From: Embleya scabrispora
Lineage (GTDB): Bacteria > Actinomycetota > Actinomycetes > Streptomycetales > Streptomycetaceae
Assembly: GCF_002024165.1 (NCBI RefSeq)
Contig: NZ_MWQN01000001.1
Span: forward strand, 2,480,001 to 2,544,000
Direction of reading: 5' to 3'
Length of the DNA: 64,000 nt
Every line of letters begins with the position of its first letter. Position 1 is the first letter of the stretch. Below are positions 44,218 through 54,939 of this stretch, piece after piece. The position numbers and the translations under genes were made by a program. Below the pieces are notes generated by a model that was not told the origin of the DNA, made no database searches, and was given only the letters and a program-made list of their open reading frames with translations.

Positions 44218-46170
44218 TCAGCCGCCCGGCGTGAAACTCTCCCGCGCCGCGTCGAACGCCGAACGCACCAGCGCCGCGCCGCCGTCGGGGCCGGAGACCC
44301 AGAAGTCCCAGGTCCGGCCGTCCTCGACGAAGCGCATGTTGATGGATCGGCGCACCGTGCCCCGGTCGTTCCAGGTGAACTCCCAGAGCCCGGCGACCTG
44401 TCCGTGCACGGTCGTGCAGAGCAGGCGGATCAGGTGGTAGTCCGTGCCGTTTCCGATGAAGCTGCCCGGTCCCAGGCCCTTGGATGCCTGTATGACCAAT
44501 TCGCCGCAGGGATCACCGTGCGCGTCGGACGCGTCGGGACGCACGCCGAGGCGGTACATGTCGTCCGTCGAGCGGTAGAAGACCCGCTCACCGGCCGCGT
44601 CGCGCACGGTCCACTCGGCGGGCACGAGCACGCTGAACGCACCGCGCGCGATGACCCGCCGAAACCCGCCCGCCGGGTCGACCGGACCGGACCCGCCTGG
44701 AACGACGACGGCGCCACTCGCCTGTACGCCACCGACACCCTGCGGCCCGGAAGCGGTCGCCGAGGCCGCCCCCCGACGATCGGCCCGCTCCACCCACACC
44801 CCGACGGCCACCCCGACCACGGCAAGCAGCACCCCTACCACCACCGCACCCACCACGACGAACACCCGCCGCGACGACCGGCCGAACGCGGACCGCGCAA
44901 CCGGGGCGGGCGACGCGACCGGGGCCACCGACGCGGCCGCGCCGAAGGGAAGTGCCGCCTGCGCCGACGCGGACGATCCGGGCGCCTCGGGCGACCCGGG
45001 CGGAAAGTCCGGCCCTCGCGGCGCGGGATGCGCGGGCGGGGCCGCCGACTCGGGCGGCGAGAGCGAGGCGGCCGGGACGGGCACCGCAACCGGGACCACG
45101 GACCCGGGCAACGCGGGCGGGCCGAGCACCTCGGGCAACCCGGGCGGACGGACCGACCCCGGCGGCGCGGGATGCGCGGGCGGGGCCGCCGACTCGGGCG
45201 GCGAGAGCGAGGCGGCCGGTGTCGGTGGAGTGTGCGCGCCCGGCAGGCCCGTCGGGTCCGCCGGCGGCGCCGCCTCCGCACCCGGCAGGGATGTCGCCGA
45301 CAGGGCCGGGTCGGGGGCGGGGGGAGTGCGGCGCGCGCCCGTCCCGCGCCGCTCCCCCACTCCGCCCGCGCTCGCCGCCGCCAGCAACACGGCCGCGTCC
45401 GCCGCCGTCATCCGCGCGGCCGGATCCGGCGTGAGCAGCCCGAGCACCGCCTCGGCCAGCGGCCCGGCGTGGGTGGGCGGCGGGCACCTGCCCAGCGCCA
45501 CCGCCTGCAACGTGGCCAGCGGATTGTCCCGGCGGAACGGCGAGAATCCCTCGACCATCTCGTACAACGTCACGCCCAGCGACCACAGGTCGGCCGGCGC
45601 CCCGGACGGCCGCCCGCTCGCCCGCTCCGGCGCCATGTACTCCGGGGTTCCCGCGGTCGCGCCGGTCTCGGTGACCGCGGGCGCGTCCGGGTGCGTCGCG
45701 ATGCCGAAGTCGGTGAGCACCACGCCGTCGTCCTCGTCCACGATCACGTTGGCGGGCTTCACGTCCCGGTGCTCGATGCGGACCCGGTGCACGGCGGCCA
45801 GCCCCGCGAGCATGCGCGCGCCGATCCGCGCCACCCGCTCCGGCGCCATCGCGCCCTCGGCGATCAGCGCGGTGAGCGGCCGACCCGGCAGCAGTTGCAT
45901 CACGATCCACGGCCGGCCGTCCTCGACCACGATGTCGAACACGGTGACCACGTTCGGGTGCCGGACCCGCCCGGCGGCCCGCACCTCGCGCTGCATCCGC
46001 GCCGAACGCCGGGCCACCTCCTCGGCGTCGAGCCAGTCGGGCAGCCGCAACTCCTTGATCGCCACGTCCCGCCCGATCTCCGGGTCGTGGGCCCGCCACA
46101 CCACCCCCATGCCGCCGTGCCCCAGCACCTCCGTCAACCGGTACCGCCCCGCGAGTACGCGCCCACTCAT
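44218..46170 (-). CDS. Eukaryotic-type Ser/Thr protein kinase, array member 3
   Basis: 650 residues. Kinase motifs GHGGMGVVW, AIKELR, HRDVKPANVIV, DFGIA and LWSLGVTLYEM are intact. The long linker (residues 265-440) is Pro/Ala/Ser-rich and contains a 48-residue direct repeat (AASLSPPESAAPPAHPAP block), matched at DNA level by a 58-bp repeat. One helix (VFVVVGAVVVGVLLAVVGVAVGVWV) is followed by an outer domain with FSVLVPAEW and GLWEFTWNDRG, related to that in members 1 and 4. Start ATG 46170. Confidence 0.93.
   Translation of the reverse strand: MSGRVLAGRYRLTEVLGHGGMGVVWRAHDPEIGRDVAIKELRLPDWLDAEEVARRSARMQREVRAAGRVRHPNVVTVFDIVVEDGRPWIVMQLLPGRPLTALIAEGAMAPERVARIGARMLAGLAAVHRVRIEHRDVKPANVIVDEDDGVVLTDFGIATHPDAPAVTETGATAGTPEYMAPERASGRPSGAPADLWSLGVTLYEMVEGFSPFRRDNPLATLQAVALGRCPPPTHAGPLAEAVLGLLTPDPAARMTAADAAVLLAAASAGGVGERRGTGARRTPPAPDPALSATSLPGAEAAPPADPTGLPGAHTPPTPAASLSPPESAAPPAHPAPPGSVRPPGLPEVLGPPALPGSVVPVAVPVPAASLSPPESAAPPAHPAPRGPDFPPGSPEAPGSSASAQAALPFGAAASVAPVASPAPVARSAFGRSSRRVFVVVGAVVVGVLLAVVGVAVGVWVERADRRGAASATASGPQGVGGVQASGAVVVPGGSGPVDPAGGFRRVIARGAFSVLVPAEWTVRDAAGERVFYRSTDDMYRLGVRPDASDAHGDPCGELVIQASKGLGPGSFIGNGTDYHLIRLLCTTVHGQVAGLWEFTWNDRGTVRRSINMRFVEDGRTWDFWVSGPDGGAALVRSAFDAARESFTPGG
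45018..45219. repeat. Two identical 58-bp direct repeats 144 bp apart within a kinase gene
   Basis: 45018-45075 and 45162-45219 are identical. The period is 144 bases (48 codons), so the duplication keeps frame and doubles a Pro-rich block in kinase 3. Confidence 0.92.
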
Positions 46171-46204
46171 CGCCGCCCCCGACCGGATCGTCTTCCGGGC
46201 CCGG

Positions 46205-48082
46205 TCAGCCGGCGATCGACAGGTGACGGCGGGCGTGCTCGTAATAGGCGCCGGCCGTGCCCCACAGGTCGTCGCGACCGCGCACGGTCAGCCAGTAGCG
46301 CAGGCCGGACGTGGTGCGCACGACCAGGTCCTTGCCGTGGTACGTGGTCAGGTCCTGGCCGCGCCAGACGTACTCCCACTCCGCGGCCTCGTGGCCCCGG
46401 TAGTCGATGGCCTGCAGGAGCAGCCGCTCGTAGTCCTCGCCGTCCAGCCGCTCCCGGCCGCCGACGCTGCCGTGCTCGCGGTGCGCGACCGACTCCTCGG
46501 GGGCCATCACGATGCCCCGGTCGACGGTGACGGTGACCGAGATCAGCCGGTCCGGGTCGGTCACCGTCAACCCGCTCTGGCTGTCCGTACAGGTCCAGCC
46601 CTCCGGCACGGGCAGCGCGAAGCCCAGATCGGTGCGGCGCCGCCGGCGCAGTCGCGGTATCACCTTGTTGTCCACGAGCGGACCGACCACCAGGCAGCCG
46701 CCGATCAGCGCGCCGACGACGATCGGGTTCGGATTGATCTTCGCCGCCTCCAGCGCGCCGCCGGCGATCACCCCGAGCAGCATCGCGACCGGCACCGACC
46801 GGGAGATCCGCCGGTGCGGCAACACCAGCCACACGCTCAGCGCGAGCGCGAGCAGCACGATCGTGTACATCCCGGTCCAGTTGCCGAACGCGGCCAGCCA
46901 GCGCGCGCCGGCTGCGGTGGCGATGCCGACCGAGGTCAGGATGGTCGTCCAGTGCCGGAACCACCAGCGCGGCCAGCGCCGGTAGCGGGCCCGGAACGCG
47001 CCGCCCTCGCGGGGCAGGCGCACGTTGGTGGAGGTCTCGTCCAGGCTCCCCCGGGCGCCGCCCCGGGTGCCCGTGCCCGCCCGGGCCGGCGGGCGCGGCG
47101 TGCCCGGCGCCCGCGACGTGCCGGGGCGCGGCGGGATGTGCGGATGTCCGGTCACCCGCACGCCGTGCCGCCGCACCGCGCCGGGCCGGGTCCGGTCCGG
47201 CACGAAACGCTCGGAGGTCGATCCGCCGGCCGCGGTCGGCGTCTGTTCGACGATCTCCAGGAGCAGTTCGCGCACCTGGGCCACCGAGCCGCGCCGGGCC
47301 GGGTCCTTGACCAGCAGCGCCTTCAGCACCGGGGTCAGCGGGCCGGCCAGGAAGATCTCCGGGAAGCGGCCCGCGGCCACCGCGCCGAGGGTGGCCGCGT
47401 GCGTGTTGCGGCGAAACGCCGGTCGGCCCTCGACCGCCTCGAACAGCGTCGCGCCCAGCGACCACAGGTCGGCCGGCGGCCCGGGCGGCTCGCCCGCGAT
47501 CTGCTCCGGCGCCAGATATTCGGGCGAGCCGACCATCGCGCCGGCCTGGGTGAGCGTGGCGCTGTCCTCGACCGAGGCGACCCCGAAGTCGGTGAGCACC
47601 ACCCGGCCGTTGCGGGCCAGGAGCACGTTGGCGGGCTTGACGTCGCGGTGCAGCACGCCGACCTCGTGCGCGGCCTCCAGCGCGGCGAGCAGGCGCAGGC
47701 CCAATTCGGCGACCTGCTCGGGCGGGATCGGCCCCTCCTTGTCCAACTCCTGGGCCAGGGAGAGCCCGCGGACCAGTTCCATCACGATCCAGGGCCGCTC
47801 GTCCTGCTCGGCGACGTCGAAGATGGTCACCACGTTCGGGTGGTCGATCCGGGCCGCCGCCCGCGCCTCGCGCATCATCCGCGCGCTCAGCGTGCCGCGC
47901 TCGTCGTCGTCCTCGTAGCGGGGCAGCCGCATCTCCTTGACCGCCACGTCGCGGTCCAACATGGTGTCCACCGCCCGCCACACGGTGCCCATCCCGCCCC
48001 GGCCCAGCTGATCACCCAGGCGGTATCGCCCCGCCAGCAGACGCTCGGGCGCTTCCGGGTCGGTCAAGTCTCTCGCTCCCAT
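46205..48082 (-). CDS. Eukaryotic-type Ser/Thr protein kinase, array member 4
   Basis: 625 residues. Kinase motifs GRGGMGTVW, AVKEMR, HRDVKPANVLL, DFGVAS and LWSLGATLFEAVEG. After an Arg/Pro-rich linker come three or four helices rather than one (TTILTSVGIATAAG, MYTIVLLALALSVWLVL, SVPVAMLLGVIAGGALEA, NPIVVGALIGGCLVVG), then a C-terminal domain with GFALPVPEGW and AEWEYVWRGQDLTTY. With an even number of helices that domain would be cytoplasmic, with three it would be outside as in kinases 1 and 3. No good ribosome site precedes ATG 48082. First gene of the array on this strand. Confidence 0.9.
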   Translation of the reverse strand: MGARDLTDPEAPERLLAGRYRLGDQLGRGGMGTVWRAVDTMLDRDVAVKEMRLPRYEDDDERGTLSARMMREARAAARIDHPNVVTIFDVAEQDERPWIVMELVRGLSLAQELDKEGPIPPEQVAELGLRLLAALEAAHEVGVLHRDVKPANVLLARNGRVVLTDFGVASVEDSATLTQAGAMVGSPEYLAPEQIAGEPPGPPADLWSLGATLFEAVEGRPAFRRNTHAATLGAVAAGRFPEIFLAGPLTPVLKALLVKDPARRGSVAQVRELLLEIVEQTPTAAGGSTSERFVPDRTRPGAVRRHGVRVTGHPHIPPRPGTSRAPGTPRPPARAGTGTRGGARGSLDETSTNVRLPREGGAFRARYRRWPRWWFRHWTTILTSVGIATAAGARWLAAFGNWTGMYTIVLLALALSVWLVLPHRRISRSVPVAMLLGVIAGGALEAAKINPNPIVVGALIGGCLVVGPLVDNKVIPRLRRRRRTDLGFALPVPEGWTCTDSQSGLTVTDPDRLISVTVTVDRGIVMAPEESVAHREHGSVGGRERLDGEDYERLLLQAIDYRGHEAAEWEYVWRGQDLTTYHGKDLVVRTTSGLRYWLTVRGRDDLWGTAGAYYEHARRHLSIAG

Positions 48083-48276
48083 GCAGCCGCGGTCCCGCCG
48101 CGCGATCGGGTGGTTGCCTTCCCATACTCCTGTCCGGCGGCGCGCGGGGTCCACCGGTTCGCGGACGAACCTCGCCGACGACACCTGACCGGCGTATCGA
48201 TGGAACGTGACAACGCCCGGGAAGGTGCCCACGACACTCCGGATCAACCGCCGGGAACGGGGCGCCGCCGCGGGCC

Positions 48277-49983
48277 TCAGCCGGGGACGATGTCCTCCGC
48301 CCCGAGCCGCACCGCGTCCGCCGTGTGGTCGTCCGTCTGCTCCTGCGAGGACCGCTCCGCCTCGATCCGCTTCAGGTAGTAGTCCACCTCCCGCCGCAAC
48401 CGCTCCTCCTCCCACCCCAGCACCCGGGCCATCAAGGCGCCACAGGCCCGGGCCGCCCGCGCGCCCCGGTCGAACGTCTCGATCGACACCCGGGTCCGGC
48501 GGTCCAGCACGTCGCCCAGGTGCAACGCGCCCTCGTGGGTGCACGCGTACACCACCTCCGCGGCCAGATAGTCGTCCGCGCCGTCCAGCGGATACGCCAA
48601 CTCCGGCTCCGCCGCGATCAGCGCCAGCGGCTCCTCGATCAGCGACCCGTACCGGTTCAACAGGTGCTCCACCCGGGCCACGTGCAGGCCGGTGCGCGCC
48701 GCCGTCGAGGCCCGCGCGTTCCACAGCGCCCGGTACCCCTCCGCACCCACCAGCGGCACCGTCGCGGTGCAACTCGGCGGCACCTTGCGGTCCAAGCCGT
48801 GCACGGCGGCGTCCACCGCGTCCGCGGCCATCACCCGATACGTCGTGTACTTGCCGCCGGCGACCACCACCAGGCCGGGCACCGGGTGCGCCACGGTGTG
48901 CTCGCGGGACAACTGCGACGTGGCGTCCGACTCGCCCGCGAGCAGCGGCCGCAGGCCCGCGTACACCCCCTCGACGTCCTCGCGGGTCAGCGGCACCGCG
49001 AGCACCTCGTTGACGTGGTCGAGCAGATACTCGATGTCCGTCCGACTCGCCGCGGGATGCACCTTGTCCAGGTCCCAGCGGGTGTCGGTGGTGCCGACGA
49101 TCCAGTGCCGGCCCCACGGGATCACGAACAGCACGCTCTTCTCGGTGCGCAGGATCAGCCCCGTCGAGGAGTGGATCCGATCCCTGGGCACCACCAGGTG
49201 GATGCCCTTGGAGGCGCGCACGTGGAACTGCCCGCGCTCGCCGACCATGGCCTGCGTCTCGTCCGTCCACACCCCGGTCGCGTTGACCACCTGCCCGGCC
49301 CGGACGTCGTACGTCGCGCCGGTCTCCATGTCGCGCACGTGCACCCCGACCACGCGCTCGCCCTCGCGCAGGAAGCCGGTCACCTCCGCCCGCGAGGCCA
49401 CGTGCGCGCCGTAGCCGGCGGCGGTGCGCACCAGGGTCATCGTGTACCGCGCGTCGTCCACCTGCGCGTCGTGGTACTGCACCGCGCCCACCAGCGCGTC
49501 CTTGCGCAACGCCGGGGCGAGGCGCAGCGCCTGACGCCGCGTCAGCTGTCGGTGCCGGGGCAGCCCCGGATCCCGACCGGCCGACATCGCCATCGTGTCG
49601 TAGAGCGTCACCCCGGCGGTGACGTACGGCCGTTCCCAGCCGCGATGGCGCAGCGGGTACAGGAACGGCACCGGCTTGACCAGGTGCGGCGCCAGCGTGC
49701 GCAGCAGCAGCCCGCGCTCGCGCAGCGCCTCGCGCACCAGCGCGAAGTCCAGCATCTCCAGGTAGCGCAGCCCGCCGTGGATCAGTTTGCTGGAGCGGCT
49801 GGAGGTGCCCGACGCCCAGTCGCGCGCCTCCACCAGCCCCACCGACAGGCCCCGGGTGACCGCGTCCAGGGCGGTGCCCGCGCCGACCACGCCGCCTCCC
49901 ACCACGACGATGTCCAGTTCGCGCTCGGCCATCCGCCGCAGCGCCCGCGCGCGCTCCCCGGGCCCCATCGCCGTGCTCCGCAT
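48277..49983 (-). CDS. glpD: Glycerol-3-phosphate dehydrogenase GlpD
   Basis: 568 residues. FAD-dependent oxidation of glycerol-3-phosphate to dihydroxyacetone phosphate at the membrane. N-terminal FAD motif DIVVVGGGVVGAGTALDA, then GTSSRSSKLIHGGLRYLE, KGIHLVVPRD, and GGKYTTYRVMA. GGAGG is six bases before ATG 49983. The kinase array follows, as in Streptomyces genomes. Confidence 0.96.
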   Translation of the reverse strand: MRSTAMGPGERARALRRMAERELDIVVVGGGVVGAGTALDAVTRGLSVGLVEARDWASGTSSRSSKLIHGGLRYLEMLDFALVREALRERGLLLRTLAPHLVKPVPFLYPLRHRGWERPYVTAGVTLYDTMAMSAGRDPGLPRHRQLTRRQALRLAPALRKDALVGAVQYHDAQVDDARYTMTLVRTAAGYGAHVASRAEVTGFLREGERVVGVHVRDMETGATYDVRAGQVVNATGVWTDETQAMVGERGQFHVRASKGIHLVVPRDRIHSSTGLILRTEKSVLFVIPWGRHWIVGTTDTRWDLDKVHPAASRTDIEYLLDHVNEVLAVPLTREDVEGVYAGLRPLLAGESDATSQLSREHTVAHPVPGLVVVAGGKYTTYRVMAADAVDAAVHGLDRKVPPSCTATVPLVGAEGYRALWNARASTAARTGLHVARVEHLLNRYGSLIEEPLALIAAEPELAYPLDGADDYLAAEVVYACTHEGALHLGDVLDRRTRVSIETFDRGARAARACGALMARVLGWEEERLRREVDYYLKRIEAERSSQEQTDDHTADAVRLGAEDIVPG

Positions 49984-50157
49984 CCGCCACCTCCGAATTC
50001 GATCATCACGCAAGGGACCACACGGACGGCGACGACGCGCCCCTCCTGCGTGTACCCATTGCCCCGCCGCCCGGACCCCGCACGCGCCGCACGACCCGCG
50101 CGCACCCTGCGGGGAAGGTGCCGGTGAGCCGCCCGGAAGCCGCCCGCAAACGACGAA

Positions 50158-50188
50158 CGGCCCCGAACACCGAGGGTGTTCGGGGCCG
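50158..50188 (-). terminator. Terminator of guaB3
   Basis: 14-bp perfect stem (50158-50171 with 50175-50188), three-base loop, 15 bases after the guaB3 stop. Confidence 0.85.
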
Positions 50189-50203
50189 GACGGGAGATTC
50201 GGA

Positions 50204-51319
50204 TCAGTGCGCGGGCGAGACCGTGACCTCGACCTGCTGGAACTTCTTCAGCTCCGAGTAGCCCGTGGTGGCCATCGCCCGGCGCAGCGCGCCGAACAGG
50301 TTCATCGAACCGTCGGACACGTGCGAGGGGCCGAGCAGGATTTCCTCCAGGGTGCCCACCGCGCCCAGGTTCATCCGCCGGCCGCGCGGCAGCTCGGGGT
50401 GGTGCGCCTCGGAACCCCAGTGGTGGCCGGCGCCGGGGGCGTCGCTCGCCCGGGCCAGCGCCGAGCCGATCATCACCGCGTCCGCGCCGCACGCCACCGC
50501 CTTGGCGATGTCGCCGCTGCGGCCCACGCTGCCGTCGGCGACCACGTGCACGTAGCGGCCGCCCGACTCGTCGAGGTAGTCCCGCCGCGCCTCGGCCACG
50601 TCGGCCACCGCCGTCGCCATCGGCACCGCGACGCCGAGCACGCCGCGGGTGGTGTGCGCCGCACCGCCGCCGAAGCCGACCAGGACGCCGGCCGCGCCGG
50701 CCCGCATCAGGTGCAGCGCGCCCTGGTAGGTCGCGCACCCGCCGACGATCACCGGCACGTCGAGGTCGTAGATGAACTGCTTGAGGTTCAGCGGTTCGGC
50801 CCGACCGGACACGTGCTCCGCCGAGACGGTGGTGCCGCGGATGACGAACACGTCGACCCCGGCGTCGATCACGGCCTTGTGGTACTGCGCGGTGCGCTGC
50901 GGCGACAGCGCCGCGGCGGTGACCACGCCCGAGTCGCGGATCTGCTTGATCCGCGCGCCGATCAGCTCCTCCTTGATCGGCTCGGCGTAGATCTCCTGCA
51001 TCCGCCGGGTCGCCGCGTCCTCGTCGAGCGCGCCGATCTCCTCGATCAGCGGCGTCGGGTCCTCGTAGCGGGTCCACAACCCTTCGAGGTTGAGCACGCC
51101 GAGGCCGCCCATCCGGCCGACCTCGATCGCGGTCTGCGGCGACACGACGCTGTCCATCGGCGCGGTCAGGAACGGCAGCTCGAACCGGTACGCGTCGATC
51201 TGCCACGCGATCGAGACCTCTTCGGGGTCCCGGGTCCGCCGGCTGGGGACGATGGCGACGTCGTCGAAGTGATAGGCACGCCGGCCACGCTTGCCCCGGC
51301 CGATTTCGACCTCAGTCAC
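50204..51319 (-). CDS. guaB3: GuaB3 family IMP dehydrogenase-related protein
   Basis: 371 residues, IMPDH/GMP reductase TIM-barrel without CBS domains. It contains LTAPMDSVVSPQTAIEVGRMGGLGV and VVADGSVGRSGDIAKA. The catalytic-loop position, which reads GPGSICTTR in guaB, is here GGGAAHTTR, so the Cys of true IMP dehydrogenases is replaced by His. GuaB3 proteins have been linked to GMP reductase-like activity. GTG 51319 is preceded by GGAGAGG. An inverted repeat CCCCGTA..TACGGGG lies upstream (51358-51379). Expressed separately from guaB. Confidence 0.9.
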   Translation of the reverse strand: MTEVEIGRGKRGRRAYHFDDVAIVPSRRTRDPEEVSIAWQIDAYRFELPFLTAPMDSVVSPQTAIEVGRMGGLGVLNLEGLWTRYEDPTPLIEEIGALDEDAATRRMQEIYAEPIKEELIGARIKQIRDSGVVTAAALSPQRTAQYHKAVIDAGVDVFVIRGTTVSAEHVSGRAEPLNLKQFIYDLDVPVIVGGCATYQGALHLMRAGAAGVLVGFGGGAAHTTRGVLGVAVPMATAVADVAEARRDYLDESGGRYVHVVADGSVGRSGDIAKAVACGADAVMIGSALARASDAPGAGHHWGSEAHHPELPRGRRMNLGAVGTLEEILLGPSHVSDGSMNLFGALRRAMATTGYSELKKFQQVEVTVSPAH

Positions 51320-51454
51320 GTTGCGCCTCTCCTGCTGGAATCGGTGGCTGGGAAAATCCCCGTATCCCAGGGTACGGGGCGAGTACGCAGGCGAGAGGCC
51401 CCGCCCGGCGTACGGACGGGGCCCCTCGGTGTAGTACGGATACCACGGCGCCCG

Positions 51455-53080
<1,626 letters not shown>

Positions 53081-53164
53081 CTACTGGCCCCGCGCGGTGC
53101 TTCGAGCCCGCTTGCCGACGGTGGGCACAACGGCACACCCGGCCCCGACCATTCCCGGCCGGCC

Positions 53165-53371
53165 TCAGCACCGGTCCGGCACCACCCGACGGCGGTTCGC
53201 GGCGGTGCCGTCCACCTCGGCGAGCAGCGCGTCGAACAAGCCGACGATCCGGTCCTGGACGGGGAGCGGGCGCCGCCGGCGCAACTGCTCCACGAGCTCG
53301 TCGTCCTGGCGCAGCAGACCCAGGTCGGCGGTGCCGGATCGGCCGCCGAACCGCACACCGCCGCCGCTCAC
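53165..53371 (-). CDS. 68-residue protein coupled to shbA
   Basis: Starts at GTG 53371, which overlaps the shbA stop as GTGA. The frame reads [18 protein letters not shown], then helical [14 protein letters not shown] and [20 protein letters not shown] to the stop. No family recognised. The tight coupling suggests it acts with the sigma factor, for example as a regulator or partner. Codon bias fits coding. Confidence 0.6.
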   Translation of the reverse strand: MSGGGVRFGGRSGTADLGLLRQDDELVEQLRRRRPLPVQDRIVGLFDALLAEVDGTAANRRRVVPDRC

Positions 53372-53982
53372 GCGGTCTTCTCCTCGCCCGCCAACGCCCG
53401 CAGGCGGGTCAGCGCGCGATGCTGGGCGACCCGCACCGCACCGGGCGACATGCCCATCGCCCGCCCGGTCTCCTCGGCGGACAACCCGACCGCGACCCGC
53501 AGCACGAGCAGTTCGCGCAGGTTGTCGGGCAGTCTGCCGAGCAGGGCGCGCGCGTGCGCGGCGTCGCTGCGCCGCACCACCTGGTCCTCGGGCCCGGGGT
53601 GGTCGTCCACCGCCTCGGGCAGATCGCAGGTGGGCACCGCGCCGCGCATCGCGGCGCGCTGCACGTCGACCACCTTGTGTGCCGCGATACCGAACACGAA
53701 CGCCTCGAACGGGCGCCCCTCGTCGCGATATCGCGGCAGCGCGGAGAGCACCGCCAGGCACACCTCCTGCGCGGCGTCGTCGGCCGCGTGCTCGGCGCCG
53801 GAGACCCGGCCGAGCCGGGCCCGGCAGTAGCGCAACACCAGCGGTCGGACGTAGGCGAGCAGTTCGTCGGTCGCCTGCACATCCCCCTGGACCGCGCGGA
53901 CGACGACGGCACGCATGCCGTCGTCGGCGTGCGCGTGTGCTTCGTACGACTCGTCCGGCATTCGCTCGGGGGTCCCACCCAT
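53368..53982 (-). CDS. shbA: RNA polymerase sigma factor ShbA
   Basis: 204 residues from ATG 53982; start 53961 (MPDESYEAH) is possible. ECF-type sigma factor adjacent to guaB, the location of ShbA in Streptomyces, where it drives expression of the principal sigma factor gene hrdB. Region 2 is [14 protein letters not shown]...[41 protein letters not shown]; region 4 is [52 protein letters not shown] -10 seven bases upstream suggests a leaderless mRNA. Confidence 0.9.
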   Translation of the reverse strand: MGGTPERMPDESYEAHAHADDGMRAVVVRAVQGDVQATDELLAYVRPLVLRYCRARLGRVSGAEHAADDAAQEVCLAVLSALPRYRDEGRPFEAFVFGIAAHKVVDVQRAAMRGAVPTCDLPEAVDDHPGPEDQVVRRSDAAHARALLGRLPDNLRELLVLRVAVGLSAEETGRAMGMSPGAVRVAQHRALTRLRALAGEEKTA

Positions 53983-54108
53983 GCCATTCAGTATGCAGGG
54001 ATCGGCGACCGAATTCCGGCCGTGCCGACCCGGGGGACTCATCCGGCCCCCCGGGCAACGGCATTCACCGCACGGACCCTCGCCCGTCGGGGGCCGTCGG
54101 CACCCGCC

Positions 54109-54212
54109 TCATCGCACAAGTCCCCACCGACCGTGCCCGCCCGGACGAACCCCCGGGCCCTCGCGCTCGGGGAGGTCCTCGCGGACGTTCGTCATCGCAC
54201 GAGTCCCCACCG
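54109..54212. repeat. 21-bp partial duplication of the bldM 3' end
   Basis: 54109-54129 and 54192-54212 are the same 21 bases with a single change (tcatcgcacaagtccccacc versus tcatcgcacgagtccccacc, then G). The latter codes for the last residues and stop of BldM. The former lies 83 bases beyond the stop. Confidence 0.8.
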
Positions 54213-54803
54213 GAATCCCAGCGCGACCGCGTGTGCCCGGTCGGACGCGCCCAACTTCTTGAACAGGCGTCGGGCGTGGGTCTTGACCGTGTCCTCCGAC
54301 AGGAACAACTCGCGCCCGATCTCGGCGTTGCTGCGCCCGTGGCTCATGCCCTCGAGCACCTGGATCTCCCGTGCCGTCAGGGTCGGCGCCACGCCCATGT
54401 CGGGCGAGCGCAACCGCCGGGGCGCCAGCCGCCACGTCGGGTCGGCGAGCGCCTGGGAGACGGTCGCGCGCAGTTCCGCGCGCGACGCGTCCTTGTGCAG
54501 ATATCCCCGAGCCCCGGCGGCGACCGCGAGGGCCACCCCGTCCAGGTCCTCGGCCATCGTCAGCATGATCACCCGTGCGCCGGGGTCGCCGGCCAAAAGG
54601 CGGCGCACCGCCTCGACGCCGCCGAGCCCGGGCATCCGCACGTCCATGAGGACGAGGTCGGACCGCTCCGCGCCCCAGCGCCGCAGTACCTCCTCGCCAC
54701 TCGTGGCCGTCGTCACCCTCTCGACGCCGGGGACCGTGGCCACCGCCCGCCGCAGGGTCTCCCGAACCAGCGGGGAATCGTCGCAGACCAGGACGGTCGT
54801 CAT
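54192..54803 (-). CDS. bldM: Developmental response regulator BldM
   Basis: 203 residues, the length of BldM. An orphan LuxR-type regulator needed for aerial growth and sporulation. Receiver with VLVCDDSPLVRE, Asp54 in LMDVRMPGLGG, and the helix-turn-helix APTLTAREIQVLEGMSHGRSNAEIGRELFLSEDTVKTHARRLF. It ends ALGFRWGLVR. Start ATG 54803 has GGAGG six bases upstream. A sigma-BldN promoter is present about 140 bases upstream, and whiD is divergent. Confidence 0.97.
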   Translation of the reverse strand: MTTVLVCDDSPLVRETLRRAVATVPGVERVTTATSGEEVLRRWGAERSDLVLMDVRMPGLGGVEAVRRLLAGDPGARVIMLTMAEDLDGVALAVAAGARGYLHKDASRAELRATVSQALADPTWRLAPRRLRSPDMGVAPTLTAREIQVLEGMSHGRSNAEIGRELFLSEDTVKTHARRLFKKLGASDRAHAVALGFRWGLVR

Positions 54804-54939
54804 CGCCGGCCTCCGCAGTGGATCCGCGTCACGTTGAGCCTCCACGCCTGTACGTACCGTTTCCTTTGCGGCGGTCCCGAGGATCGGTGGCTCGGGATCC
54901 CGTCCCGACCGCCCTCATCGCCAACCGCTTCACCCACCC

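Noticed and set aside
54109-54435. A 108-codon frame overlapping bldM
   Set aside because: It is antiphase to bldM on the same strand, with no bias; the RWGLVR ending is explained by the 21-bp duplication.
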